Source: Acidobacteriota bacterium (GTDB lineage: Bacteria; Acidobacteriota; Blastocatellia; Pyrinomonadales; Pyrinomonadaceae). From it: a stretch of DNA of 64,000 nt. Under the pieces are notes generated by a model. The model did no database searches. It was not told the DNA's origin and was given only the letters and a program-made list of their open reading frames with translations. The DNA is taken from contig JAHBSL010000015.1 of assembly GCA_019639135.1 (NCBI GenBank), positions 1 to 64,000 of the forward strand. The letters are read 5' to 3'. Every line of letters starts with the position of its first letter. Positions within the stretch are counted from its first letter, which is position 1. The position numbers were made by a program, and so were the translations under genes. This document shows positions 23,562 to 32,013 of this stretch, in pieces.

Positions 23562-26206
23562 AAAGAGGAATATTTACATGGGCAGCGGTTCTTATATTTT
23601 GTATCACTGGAAGCTCCCAAACAAACATTTTTACTTACCAAGGAAAACTGACCGACGGGGCCGTAAACGCAAATGGTACTTACCAGATGCGGTTCTCGCT
23701 TTACGACTCGGTTTCGGACGGAACCCAGATCGGGGCCATCGTTGAGCTCGATCCGGTTATGGTAACCGGAGGCATTTTTACTGCCGAACTCAACTTCACG
23801 GCCCCAGAAGCCTTTGACGGTTCTCCGCGCTGGCTTGAGATCGCCGTAAAGAGACCTTCCGACCCCGAGTTTACGACGCTCAGCCCGCGTCAGCCGATCA
23901 CAAGCACGCCGTATTCGCTAAAAAGCCTGAACGCTGAAATCGCCGAAACGGCGTTGAATTCAACCCAACTCGGCGGTGTGGCCGCAAGCCAATACGTCGT
24001 CACAACCGATCCGCGAATGACCGACGCCCGCGAACCGCTGCCGAACAGCCCGAACTACATCCAGAACACAACGACGCAGCAAACTTCGAGCAACTTCAAC
24101 ATCAGCGGCAACGGCACCGCGAATATTTTCAATGCGGTGAGCCAGTTCAACCTGGGCGGGAACCGGGTATTGAGTGCTCCCGGGACGTTCAACTTCTTCG
24201 CCGGGATCAACGCCGGTCAGTCCAATTCTGGCGGGCAAACGAATTCGTTCTTCGGAATCGGCGCGGGACAGTCAAATGTGGACGGCAGCGAGAATGCGTT
24301 CTTCGGGTTTCAAGCGGGCCTTTCAAATCTGGCCTGCTGCAACTCGTTCTTCGGGAGGAGCTCCGGTGTGCAGAACACTAACGGGCAGCTCAACGCGTTC
24401 TTCGGAAGTTCCGCGGGCTTCAACAATTCCAGCGGGTCGAACAACACATTCATCGGCGCCGGAACGGGCGATGCAAATCTAACGGGATCGAACAACACCA
24501 TCATCGGGGCGGGGGCGAATGTCCTCAGCAACAATCTGAACTTCGCTACCGCAATCGGAGCTCTCTCCATTGTCTCATCGAGCAACACCATAGCCCTCGG
24601 CCGAAGCACCGGCGAGGACACGGTAGTGATTCCGGGGCTGCTCGCCGCCAACGGCTCGGGCCTGACGAACCTCAACGCCGCGAACATTACGAGCGGAACG
24701 CTAGCGATCGCTAACGGCGGCACGGGCAGCTCGACAAAAAATTTTGTCGATCTTTCGACCGATCAAACCGTCGGCGGCAACAAGGATTTTGCCGGAAGAA
24801 CTCAGCATTACGGCGATTTTTTTGCTTACGGTTTAAACAACAGAATTGTCGGACTGCTCGTTCGCCCGCTTCTCGGTAATGCAATCGTTAACTTTCAAGC
24901 GCAGGACAGTTACTATTCGCAAACAATATTTTCGGACCATACGAATACCTATCGCGGCTACATCGGTTATATCGGTGCAAACGCCGGACTCGGCACGAGA
25001 AACGACACCGTTGAGCTGGGCACGAACGGCAAAGACCTGACCCTTCGGCCGAACAATATCGAGGTCATGCGGTTCAGCACGTCCGGCAATATCGGGATCG
25101 GCACGACCACGCCCGGCTCGAGACTGCATGTGACCGGAGCGAGTGCGGGAAGCACGATCCTAAACGTCGAAAACACCTTCACGGGCCCCAACGACGGTTT
25201 TGCGGTGCAAGGACGCTCAGTAAATGGTCCTGGTGGGGGCACGGGCGGCTTTTTCACGGGCGGCCGATACGGCGTTTTCGCACGGGCGGACTCAGGCCCG
25301 GGCACCGGCACCACAATTGGCGTTTACGGCAATGCAATCGGTACCGCAGGGTTTCGCTATGGTGTCTGGGGCGAGGCCAATCCCGGCTCCGGGGCCGTCA
25401 GCGGAACGGGTGTAATGGGCCGCGCGGTCGGTCCTTCCTCCAACACGAATATAGGCGTAGAAGGATTTGCGTCCGGAGCGCCGACGAACTGGGCCGGGTA
25501 TTTCTGGGGCGGCAATACATATGTCGAGAACAGTCTCGCTGTCGGCACGACCAATCCTGGATTCAAAATGCATGTTGTCGATGGCGGCAACACGGGCCTG
25601 CGGGTCCAAACCGCTGCTGCCGGTGGCACCGTAGCCTCGTTCGGGGGCAACGGCGCGTTTCAGGTCGACGCTCCCGGGATAGCGGGCGGGAGGCTGCATG
25701 TGGCGGAGAACGGATTCGTTGGGGTGGGAACTAATTCGCCGTCGTCGCGCCTCACCGTGGCCGGGACTATTACGACCTCCCTCTCCGGCGGCGGCGGTGG
25801 TTCCGTATGCCATACGAACATAGGCGGTATAGGTACGCTGTCCATCTGCGGCTCCAGCCTTAGGTATAAGACCAATGTGAGGGATCTTCGCTCAGGCTTC
25901 GATCTGATCGACCGGCTCCGCCCGGTCACCTCCTACTGGAAAAGGGACAACGAGGAAGACCTGGGTCTTGTCGCGGAGGAAGTCGCCGCGGTGGAGCCTT
26001 TACTTGCCACTTACAACGACAAAGGCGAGATCGAGGGTGTGAAATATGACCGTATTGGCGTCGTGTTGATCAATGTTGTGAAAGAACAGCAGGCGCAGAT
26101 CGAGGAGCAGAAGAAGATGATCCAAAATCAGCAGCAGCAGCTCGACGTGTTGAAAAAACTTCTCTGCGAATTAAGACGGGAAGCGGATGTATGCAAGGAG
26201 AACTGA
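23552..26206 (+). CDS. Surface fibre-like protein with head repeats and C-terminal S74 chaperone domain
   Basis: An 884-residue secreted protein. Signal peptide: KRGIFTWAAVLIFCITGSSQ. Residues about 20-130 form a module (FTYQGKLTDGAV, LSPRQPITSTPYSLKSLNAE) also present in the 28661-30622 protein. Residues about 215-330 carry YadA-head-like repeats (FFGIGAGQSNVDGSENAFFG; FIGAGTGDANLTGSNN). A GGTGSSTKNFVDL segment is again shared with the 28661 gene. The C-terminus is a peptidase_S74 intramolecular chaperone (SSLRYKTNVRDLRSGFDLID; EEDLGLVAEEVAAVEP), in which the Ser and the Lys five residues later form the self-cleavage dyad, followed by a coiled coil rich in Gln. This predicts a trimeric, self-processing fibre. 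The ATG at 23552 has GGGAGA 6 bp upstream. Confidence 0.88.
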   Translation: MAMKRGIFTWAAVLIFCITGSSQTNIFTYQGKLTDGAVNANGTYQMRFSLYDSVSDGTQIGAIVELDPVMVTGGIFTAELNFTAPEAFDGSPRWLEIAVKRPSDPEFTTLSPRQPITSTPYSLKSLNAEIAETALNSTQLGGVAASQYVVTTDPRMTDAREPLPNSPNYIQNTTTQQTSSNFNISGNGTANIFNAVSQFNLGGNRVLSAPGTFNFFAGINAGQSNSGGQTNSFFGIGAGQSNVDGSENAFFGFQAGLSNLACCNSFFGRSSGVQNTNGQLNAFFGSSAGFNNSSGSNNTFIGAGTGDANLTGSNNTIIGAGANVLSNNLNFATAIGALSIVSSSNTIALGRSTGEDTVVIPGLLAANGSGLTNLNAANITSGTLAIANGGTGSSTKNFVDLSTDQTVGGNKDFAGRTQHYGDFFAYGLNNRIVGLLVRPLLGNAIVNFQAQDSYYSQTIFSDHTNTYRGYIGYIGANAGLGTRNDTVELGTNGKDLTLRPNNIEVMRFSTSGNIGIGTTTPGSRLHVTGASAGSTILNVENTFTGPNDGFAVQGRSVNGPGGGTGGFFTGGRYGVFARADSGPGTGTTIGVYGNAIGTAGFRYGVWGEANPGSGAVSGTGVMGRAVGPSSNTNIGVEGFASGAPTNWAGYFWGGNTYVENSLAVGTTNPGFKMHVVDGGNTGLRVQTAAAGGTVASFGGNGAFQVDAPGIAGGRLHVAENGFVGVGTNSPSSRLTVAGTITTSLSGGGGGSVCHTNIGGIGTLSICGSSLRYKTNVRDLRSGFDLIDRLRPVTSYWKRDNEEDLGLVAEEVAAVEPLLATYNDKGEIEGVKYDRIGVVLINVVKEQQAQIEEQKKMIQNQQQQLDVLKKLLCELRREADVCKEN

Positions 26207-26207
26207 C

Positions 26208-28625
26208 ATGCAAAAAACAATACTATTATTTTTGAGTCTGTCGATTGTAATGCTGTGCCACTTTTCCGCGGCGGCGCAGACGACTCCCACTCCGCAGCCG
26301 ACACCGGCGAACGGAGTGGAGAAGATCGTATTCCACTCGCAACGCGACGACGGCATTACACGAGAGATTTACATCATGAATTCGGACGGTACCGAACAGC
26401 GGAGGCTGACCTATAACTCGTTCGACGACATGAGCCCGTCGATCAGCCGGGACGGAAGGAAGATTGTGTTTCATTCCGACCGAGGCGCCGGTTTCGACAT
26501 TTTCATAATGAATATCGACGGCACGAATCAGGTAAATCTCACCAACAACGGGCTGTTCAACATTCAGCCCTCGATCAGTCCGGACGGAGGCAGAATCGCG
26601 TTCAAGTCCATCAGCGATATTTTCGTCATGAATGCCGACGGCTCAAACCCCGTGAATCTGACCGGCGCGTCTCTGTCAAACAACTCCGATCCCTCTTTCA
26701 GTGACGACGGCAGCAAAATAGCCTTCCGATCGGATCGTGACGGGAATCAAGAGATCTACGTGATGAATGCCGACGGCACTAACCAGACACGGTTGACCTT
26801 CACGCCGTCGGTGCTCGAAGAGCAGCCGGCGTTCAGCCCCGATGGAACAAAGATCGTTTATAACACCGAGCAGGATGCGACGAGCGAAATCTGGGTAATG
26901 AATGCCGACGGCTCAAACCCTGTTCGTCTGACCAACAACACCGTGCTCGAACGCCATGCCACGTTCAGCCCCGACGGAACCCGAATCGCATTCACTTCGG
27001 CGCGCGACGGCAATAACGAGATCTATGTGATGAACGCCGACGGATCGAACCCGCAGCGACGAACAAACGCGCCCGGCAGCGACTACGGCGCGAAGTGGGG
27101 CGTGGTAGCACCGGCACCACCGCCCGGCATTCCTAAAATCGCGTTCGTGAGCCAGCGAGGCGGTACTCCGGTGCACATTTACACGATGAACGCGGACGGG
27201 TCGAACCAGACGCCGCTGACAACCGGTCTCGCGGACAATATCGACCCCGCCTGGTCGCCGGATGGGACGAAGATCGCGTTCACAAGTGATCGCGACGGCG
27301 ATCATGAAATTTTTGTGATGAACGCCGACGGCTCGAACCAAACGCAGTTAACGTTCAACGCGGTTATTGATCAGGGGCCGGCGTGGTCGCCGGATGGGAC
27401 GAAGATCGCATTCAGCCGCCGGATATCATCGACGTCGTCCGCAATCGTCATCATGTTTGCGAACGGGGTGGGGCAGACAATAATAACACCACCCAACAGC
27501 GGCCATAACGATTATCCTAAATGGTCGCCGGATGGAACGAAGATCACGTTTACTCGCATTTTTACCAGCGACGCCCAGCGCGACATCTATGTAATGAATT
27601 CCGACGGATCGAACGCCGCGAACCCGATCCGCCTGACCAATAACGCTCCGCTTTACGACAACCACCCTGACTGGTCGCCCGATGGGACCAGGATTGTTTA
27701 CACCTGCAGCGATCCGGCGACGCCGTCGAATTGGGAAATCTGCACGATGAACGCGACGGACGGTTCCGACGTCCGAAGGATTACGACGAACGCTGCCACC
27801 GACGTGTTTCCCGCGTGGTCTTTCGACTCTCAGCAGATCCTTTTCTCGACGAATCGTGACGGCAACAGAGAGATCTACTTGATGAGGGCGGACGGTCAGT
27901 ACCTCACAAATCTCACAAACAACGCGGAGTCCGATTCGCAGCCCGATTGGCAGCCGAACATCGCGTGGGCCGCCTCAACTCCCAACGGGGCCAACGTCGC
28001 CGTACAGATCGGCACGGTCAGCGTCACGTTCGGCGGGGTGACGCAGCCGGGCAATACGTCGCAATATCCGATCAACCCGGCATCGCTCGGCCCGCTGCCG
28101 GTCGGTTTCACATTTGGACCTGGTCTGCCAGCCTATGAGATATCGACGACGGCCGGGTACACCCCGCCGATCACGGTTTGTATACAAGTGCCGAACATTT
28201 CTGATCTGACATCATTCAACGCATTGAATCTTTTCCATTACGAAAACGGCTCCCTAATTAACCGAACTTCATTGCGTGATTTTGCAACGAAAACCATTTG
28301 CGCCGAGGTTGCAAGTCTTTCGCCATTTTCCGTTGCGGTAAATCTCACTCCGACCGCAGCAAATGTATCAATAGGTGGGCGAATTATGACAGCCGACGGG
28401 CGTAACGTTTCCCAAGCAGTAATTTCAATTACCGATGCCAATACAGGCGAAACACGCTCGGTTCATTCAAATACGTTTGGTCATTACCGTTTCGACGACG
28501 TGGCCGTCGGCAGAACTTATTTTTTGAGCGTTAAGCACAAACATTACCAGTTTTCCACTCAGGTTCTAACCGTTTTAGATGAGATCACGGGTTTCGATCT
28601 TGTCGCCGAAAATAATGAGAAATGA
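26208..28625 (+). CDS. Secreted TolB/WD40-type propeller protein with carboxypeptidase-regulatory-like tail
   Basis: An 805-residue secreted protein. Signal peptide: LLFLSLSIVMLCHFSAAAQT. Residues about 35-570 are PD40/TolB repeats with the recurring IYVMNADGSN and FSPDGTKIAF signature, enough for two propellers. A strand-rich linker (TVSVTFGGVTQPGNTSQYPI) follows. The last 90 residues (VSIGGRIMTADGRNVSQAVI; GHYRFDDVAVGRTYFLSVKH) are a carboxypeptidase-regulatory-like (prealbumin) domain, related to the tail of the 30690-31244 protein. The start has AAGGAG 8 bp upstream and lies 1 bp after the fibre gene stop. Confidence 0.92.
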   Translation: MQKTILLFLSLSIVMLCHFSAAAQTTPTPQPTPANGVEKIVFHSQRDDGITREIYIMNSDGTEQRRLTYNSFDDMSPSISRDGRKIVFHSDRGAGFDIFIMNIDGTNQVNLTNNGLFNIQPSISPDGGRIAFKSISDIFVMNADGSNPVNLTGASLSNNSDPSFSDDGSKIAFRSDRDGNQEIYVMNADGTNQTRLTFTPSVLEEQPAFSPDGTKIVYNTEQDATSEIWVMNADGSNPVRLTNNTVLERHATFSPDGTRIAFTSARDGNNEIYVMNADGSNPQRRTNAPGSDYGAKWGVVAPAPPPGIPKIAFVSQRGGTPVHIYTMNADGSNQTPLTTGLADNIDPAWSPDGTKIAFTSDRDGDHEIFVMNADGSNQTQLTFNAVIDQGPAWSPDGTKIAFSRRISSTSSAIVIMFANGVGQTIITPPNSGHNDYPKWSPDGTKITFTRIFTSDAQRDIYVMNSDGSNAANPIRLTNNAPLYDNHPDWSPDGTRIVYTCSDPATPSNWEICTMNATDGSDVRRITTNAATDVFPAWSFDSQQILFSTNRDGNREIYLMRADGQYLTNLTNNAESDSQPDWQPNIAWAASTPNGANVAVQIGTVSVTFGGVTQPGNTSQYPINPASLGPLPVGFTFGPGLPAYEISTTAGYTPPITVCIQVPNISDLTSFNALNLFHYENGSLINRTSLRDFATKTICAEVASLSPFSVAVNLTPTAANVSIGGRIMTADGRNVSQAVISITDANTGETRSVHSNTFGHYRFDDVAVGRTYFLSVKHKHYQFSTQVLTVLDEITGFDLVAENNEK

Positions 28626-28660
28626 TTCATTTTAGTTAAGCAAAATCGGAGATTAAAACC

Positions 28661-30622
28661 ATGAAAGTCAATGCATTTTTCAAATTATCCTGCATTGTAT
28701 TTTGTGTTGTTTTTTGCTGCGGCCTGGCTCAGGCACAGACGACAGCATTCACTTACCAGGGCAAGCTGACCGATATGAGTCTCGCCGCCAACGGGCAGTA
28801 TGACCTGATGTTTCGGTTGTTTGATACAGCCGAGGGTGGTGGCCAGATCGACGGAGCCGCCGCGTGCAACGGCGTGGCGTCGGGCAGCCCTGATGCCGTT
28901 TGCGATGATGTTTCTGTTTCTGGCGGCATCTTTACCGTCAATTTGAGTTTTGGTGAAGCAGCTTTTATCAACGGCGAACAAAGATTTTTAGAGATACACG
29001 TCCGACCCGGCGCAAGCACAGACGAATACACGCGGCTTTCACCGCGACAAGAGATAAACAGCTCGCCGTTTTCAATGAAAAGTCTGAGAGCAGCCGCCGC
29101 CGATTCGCTCTCCACTTCATGTGTATTATGCGTCACGGATGCAAAAATTCAGTCGATCGATGCAAGCAAACTTACCGGTATCTTACCGATAACAAACGGC
29201 GGCACAGGCAGCTCCACGAAGAATTTCGTTGATCTTTTTTCCAATCAAAGCGTTTTTGGAAACAAGACGTTCAACAACGGAGTAACTTTCAACAGCGGAG
29301 TTACGCTTAATCAAACTCTGACGATCAACGGATCCTTGGATGTGCCAAACGGCATCGTTTCGGCTGATCAATTTCACGGCAACGGCGATGGGCTGTTCAA
29401 TGTTCCCGGCACGTTCAAGTGGCAAGCCGTCACGGGTTTGTCGCAACAAGCGCAGCCAAACAACGGGTATCTGCCCACGAATGACGCGCAGGTAACGATC
29501 ACGCTTCCGAAAAACTTAGGCATCGGTGAGATGGTTCGAGTTTCCGGTGCGGGCAGCGGCGGCTGGAAAATTGCCCAAAACGATGGTCAATCCATCATCC
29601 TCGGCAGCGGTATTAAAGTGACATTGCCGCCTCTCGTCTGGACTCCGCGGGCTGTAGCAAGAAATTGGCAATCGGTGGCTTCGTCGGCTGATGGAACAAA
29701 ACTGGTTGCGGTCCCGAGAAACGGACAGATCTACACCTCGAGCGATTCCGGTGTGAGATGGACACCCAGAGACGTCAATCGAAACTGGCGATCAGTTGCC
29801 TCGTCAGCCGATGGCAATAAACTTGTCGCTGTAGTTGAAAGCGGCCAGATATATACTTCGACGGATTCAGGCGAGACCTGGCTTCCTCGCGATACCAACA
29901 GGTTCTGGACGTCTGTGGCATCGTCTGCCGATGGGACCAAGTTGGCCGCCACTGGCGATGGGCTTGTATATACCTCAAATAATTCGGGACTCAGCTGGAT
30001 GCCGCATAGCATTCAGAATTCCCTGAACATCGGTCTCATTGTTTCTTCATCCGACGGCACGAAATTGGTAGCTGCCGATAACGGCTACAGCACGGGGAAG
30101 ATCTATACGTCGGACAACTCGGGGGTCGGCTGGCAGCAGCGAGCCCACGGGGGATTTTGGCAATCCCTCACCACTTCTGCAGACGGAACTAAGCTATTCG
30201 CCGGAATAGACCCGGGGCCGCTTTTCGTGTCACATGATTCGGGCGTAACCTGGAACGCGAGTGGATACCTAAGAAACTGGTACTCCATCGCTTCATCGGC
30301 AGATGGAACCAGAGTGCTTGCCGCAGACTACGGCTTCGGGCTCTACTTTTCAATGGATTCCGGCCTAACGTGGATCGCCGTTTCTCAGGATCCCAGAAGC
30401 TGGTTGTCCGTAGCGATATCCGCCGACGGATCTAAACTGGTTGCGGCAGCCCAGAGCGGGCTTATCTACACCGCTCAAATACCGGCGCATTATGGACGAG
30501 CGACATCGGTCGGAACCGCCGGCTATCTCGTCGGTGGGCAATTCACATCCGTCGAACTGCAGTACATGGGAAACGGACAATTTATGGCCCTCAGCGCCGT
30601 AGGACCATTGTCGGGTAACTGA
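28661..30622 (+). CDS. Secreted BNR-repeat protein sharing modules with the fibre protein
   Basis: A 653-residue secreted protein. Signal peptide: LSCIVFCVVFCCGLAQAQT. The N-terminal module (FTYQGKLTDMSLAANGQYDL; LSPRQEINSSPFSMKSL) matches the one at the N-terminus of the 23552 gene, as does ITNGGTGSSTKNFVDLFSNQ. A beta-rich segment (about 240-320) leads into eight or more Asp-box repeats (SSADGTKLVAV; YTSSDSGVRWTPRD) forming a propeller. The C-terminus (YLVGGQFTSVELQYMGNGQF) recalls a tail-fibre-like beta element. No catalytic site can be assigned. It is 35 bp after the TolB-type gene. Confidence 0.85.
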   Translation: MKVNAFFKLSCIVFCVVFCCGLAQAQTTAFTYQGKLTDMSLAANGQYDLMFRLFDTAEGGGQIDGAAACNGVASGSPDAVCDDVSVSGGIFTVNLSFGEAAFINGEQRFLEIHVRPGASTDEYTRLSPRQEINSSPFSMKSLRAAAADSLSTSCVLCVTDAKIQSIDASKLTGILPITNGGTGSSTKNFVDLFSNQSVFGNKTFNNGVTFNSGVTLNQTLTINGSLDVPNGIVSADQFHGNGDGLFNVPGTFKWQAVTGLSQQAQPNNGYLPTNDAQVTITLPKNLGIGEMVRVSGAGSGGWKIAQNDGQSIILGSGIKVTLPPLVWTPRAVARNWQSVASSADGTKLVAVPRNGQIYTSSDSGVRWTPRDVNRNWRSVASSADGNKLVAVVESGQIYTSTDSGETWLPRDTNRFWTSVASSADGTKLAATGDGLVYTSNNSGLSWMPHSIQNSLNIGLIVSSSDGTKLVAADNGYSTGKIYTSDNSGVGWQQRAHGGFWQSLTTSADGTKLFAGIDPGPLFVSHDSGVTWNASGYLRNWYSIASSADGTRVLAADYGFGLYFSMDSGLTWIAVSQDPRSWLSVAISADGSKLVAAAQSGLIYTAQIPAHYGRATSVGTAGYLVGGQFTSVELQYMGNGQFMALSAVGPLSGN

Positions 30623-30689
30623 TCGGTCGTCTGAGTTGAAAACCGCGCAAATATCGGCCGGAATCGCCGATTTGCAAGGAGGATCAAAA

Positions 30690-31244
30690 ATGAGCACATT
30701 GGAACCACTTGCCGTAACTTCAATCACTTCGTCAGGCAGCCCCTCGAAGCTGGCGGGGGGTTGGATTGTTCTGGTAATGACGGTGCTGTCGATCTCGCTG
30801 ACGGCACAGACGGGCGGGCAGTATTCCGTGACGCAATCGGTAATTGCTTCAGGCGGCGGGCTGTCGAGCGATGCCCGATACGATGTCACTGGGACCGTCG
30901 GGCAGGCCGTGGTCGGCCGAACTGACGCTGTATTACCGTACTTCGTGCAGACCGGTTTCTGGAGCTTCAGCTTTAGCCCGACAGCGGCCGGAATTTCCAT
31001 CGAGGGCCGGGTCGTGTCCGCCTTCGGCTCGCCTCTCGGTATGTCAACGGTCGTGCTTTCGGATGTTGAGGGCAACACCCGCATTGCGATTACCAACCCG
31101 TTCGGTCGATTTCGATTTGAACGGGTCGAAGCCGGACGCGGTTACTTCATCATCGCGAAAGCCAAAGGGTTGTCCTCCGATCCTCAGTTCATAAATCCCG
31201 ACCATGACGTAACCGGGATCGAACTGATCGCCTTTGAACAATAA
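30690..31244 (+). CDS. Secreted protein with carboxypeptidase-regulatory-like domain
   Basis: The ATG at 30690 has a strong AGGAGG site 7 bp upstream and gives a 184-residue protein. A hydrophobic segment (GWIVLVMTVLSISLTAQTGG) after about 25 polar residues acts as signal peptide. The middle (YSVTQSVIASGGGLSSDARY; GTVGQAVVGRTDA) is of the type found before Por- or PEP-like sorted domains, and the C-terminal 85 residues (GISIEGRVVSAFGSPLGMST; GRFRFERVEAGRGYFIIAKA) form a carboxypeptidase-regulatory-like beta domain. It closes the surface-protein set; no clear terminator follows it within 300 bp. Confidence 0.8.
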   Translation: MSTLEPLAVTSITSSGSPSKLAGGWIVLVMTVLSISLTAQTGGQYSVTQSVIASGGGLSSDARYDVTGTVGQAVVGRTDAVLPYFVQTGFWSFSFSPTAAGISIEGRVVSAFGSPLGMSTVVLSDVEGNTRIAITNPFGRFRFERVEAGRGYFIIAKAKGLSSDPQFINPDHDVTGIELIAFEQ

Positions 31245-31596
31245 TGAGAGCACCGCACCTTTTCCGATCAACTGTGAGGAGGCATTGAAAGGAACTTTTC
31301 GAGAAAAAACCTGACCACGATTCCGGGTAATTTTTCGCTCTTTGATCATACCTCGAAAGCGAGCCGAACCCTCTCTGATCCTCAGCTCATATTGTGTTTT
31401 AGTTTTGTTTTGGCCGATTTCTTTTCTATTTTCTACTACCTGTCCATAAACAGAAAGGATGTTCAACCGCGGCCCAAAAGCGGGATCTCTGTTTGTAGAG
31501 TTTCAACCCGTGACGCTCAAGTTATTGGTTCCCAGAGCCTTATTCAACACACTAAATAAGAGCCCATCCGCAAGTGTTGCTCGTTTGGCGACCTCC
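31245..31596. other. Gene-free stretch after the surface-protein set
   Basis: About 350 bp. No open frame on either strand has protein-like composition together with a start. It probably contains the end of the upstream transcript, but no clear hairpin with T-run was seen. Confidence 0.45.
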
Positions 31597-31818
31597 TTAT
31601 TTCTCATGTGCCTCTTCTGCAAAGGAAAGCTGGTTGCTAAAGCCGCGGTGGCCCCATTCGCTCGAATAGGCGATGTTAAATCGAAAGGCGATGACGTCAA
31701 GATCGGGGATGACTGACGCCGCAAAGCCCGCCGCCATGAGCCGCGGCGGAATGATGTTTTTCCCGAGGCCAAAGCCAAAGGCAAGCGGAACGGCGGGATG
31801 TGTAAAGATCGTGGGCAT
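31597..31818 (-). pseudogene. Truncated metal-dependent hydrolase (YdjM/DUF457-like), N-terminal fragment
   Basis: The 73-codon frame encodes MPTIFTHPAVPLAFGFGLGK, then MAAGFAASVIPDLDVIAF and EWGHRGFS, the strongly conserved N-terminus of PF04307-type membrane hydrolases (His and Asp ligands of the metal site). After GHRGFS the sequence departs from the family (NQLSFAEEAHEK) and stops, whereas the family continues for well over 100 residues of membrane helices. No continuation was found in other frames, so the 3' part is deleted. Confidence 0.75.
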
Positions 31819-31901
31819 CGTGTTCGAATGGAAAGATCAAACCCTTCCGATGGAAAGCTCCGGACAATAGTAGCTGATTGCTCCCGTTCGTAAAAGATCT
31901 C

Positions 31902-31930
31902 CCGCCCGCGAAGGTGACGGGCGGTTCTTT
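31902..31930 (+). terminator. Possible terminator hairpin
   Basis: A CCGCCCG / CGGGCGG stem (7 bp) with a 9-nt loop is followed by TTCTTT. It is oriented to end plus-strand transcripts coming from the surface-protein set, but the T-run is short. Confidence 0.45.
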
Positions 31931-31954
31931 CCCGGAGTCAGCTGCTCACTCATT

Positions 31955-31993
31955 TATAAAAAGAAAAAGGGCCCGACTGCGTTGGCCGGGCCC
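31955..31993 (-). terminator. Rho-independent terminator of the HAF-repeat gene
   Basis: On the minus strand GGGCCCG / CGGGCCC (7-bp all-GC stem) is followed by TTTTTCTTTTT. It lies 20 bp after the stop codon of the 32014-34014 gene. Confidence 0.88.
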
Positions 31994-32013
31994 GTTAGGT
32001 CAATGATGTGAGG

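Noticed and set aside
23552-26206. Prophage tail region
   Set aside because: The S74 domain is typical of phage tail fibres, but there are no capsid, terminase, integrase or lysis genes nearby, the protein has a signal peptide, and its neighbours are secreted propeller proteins.
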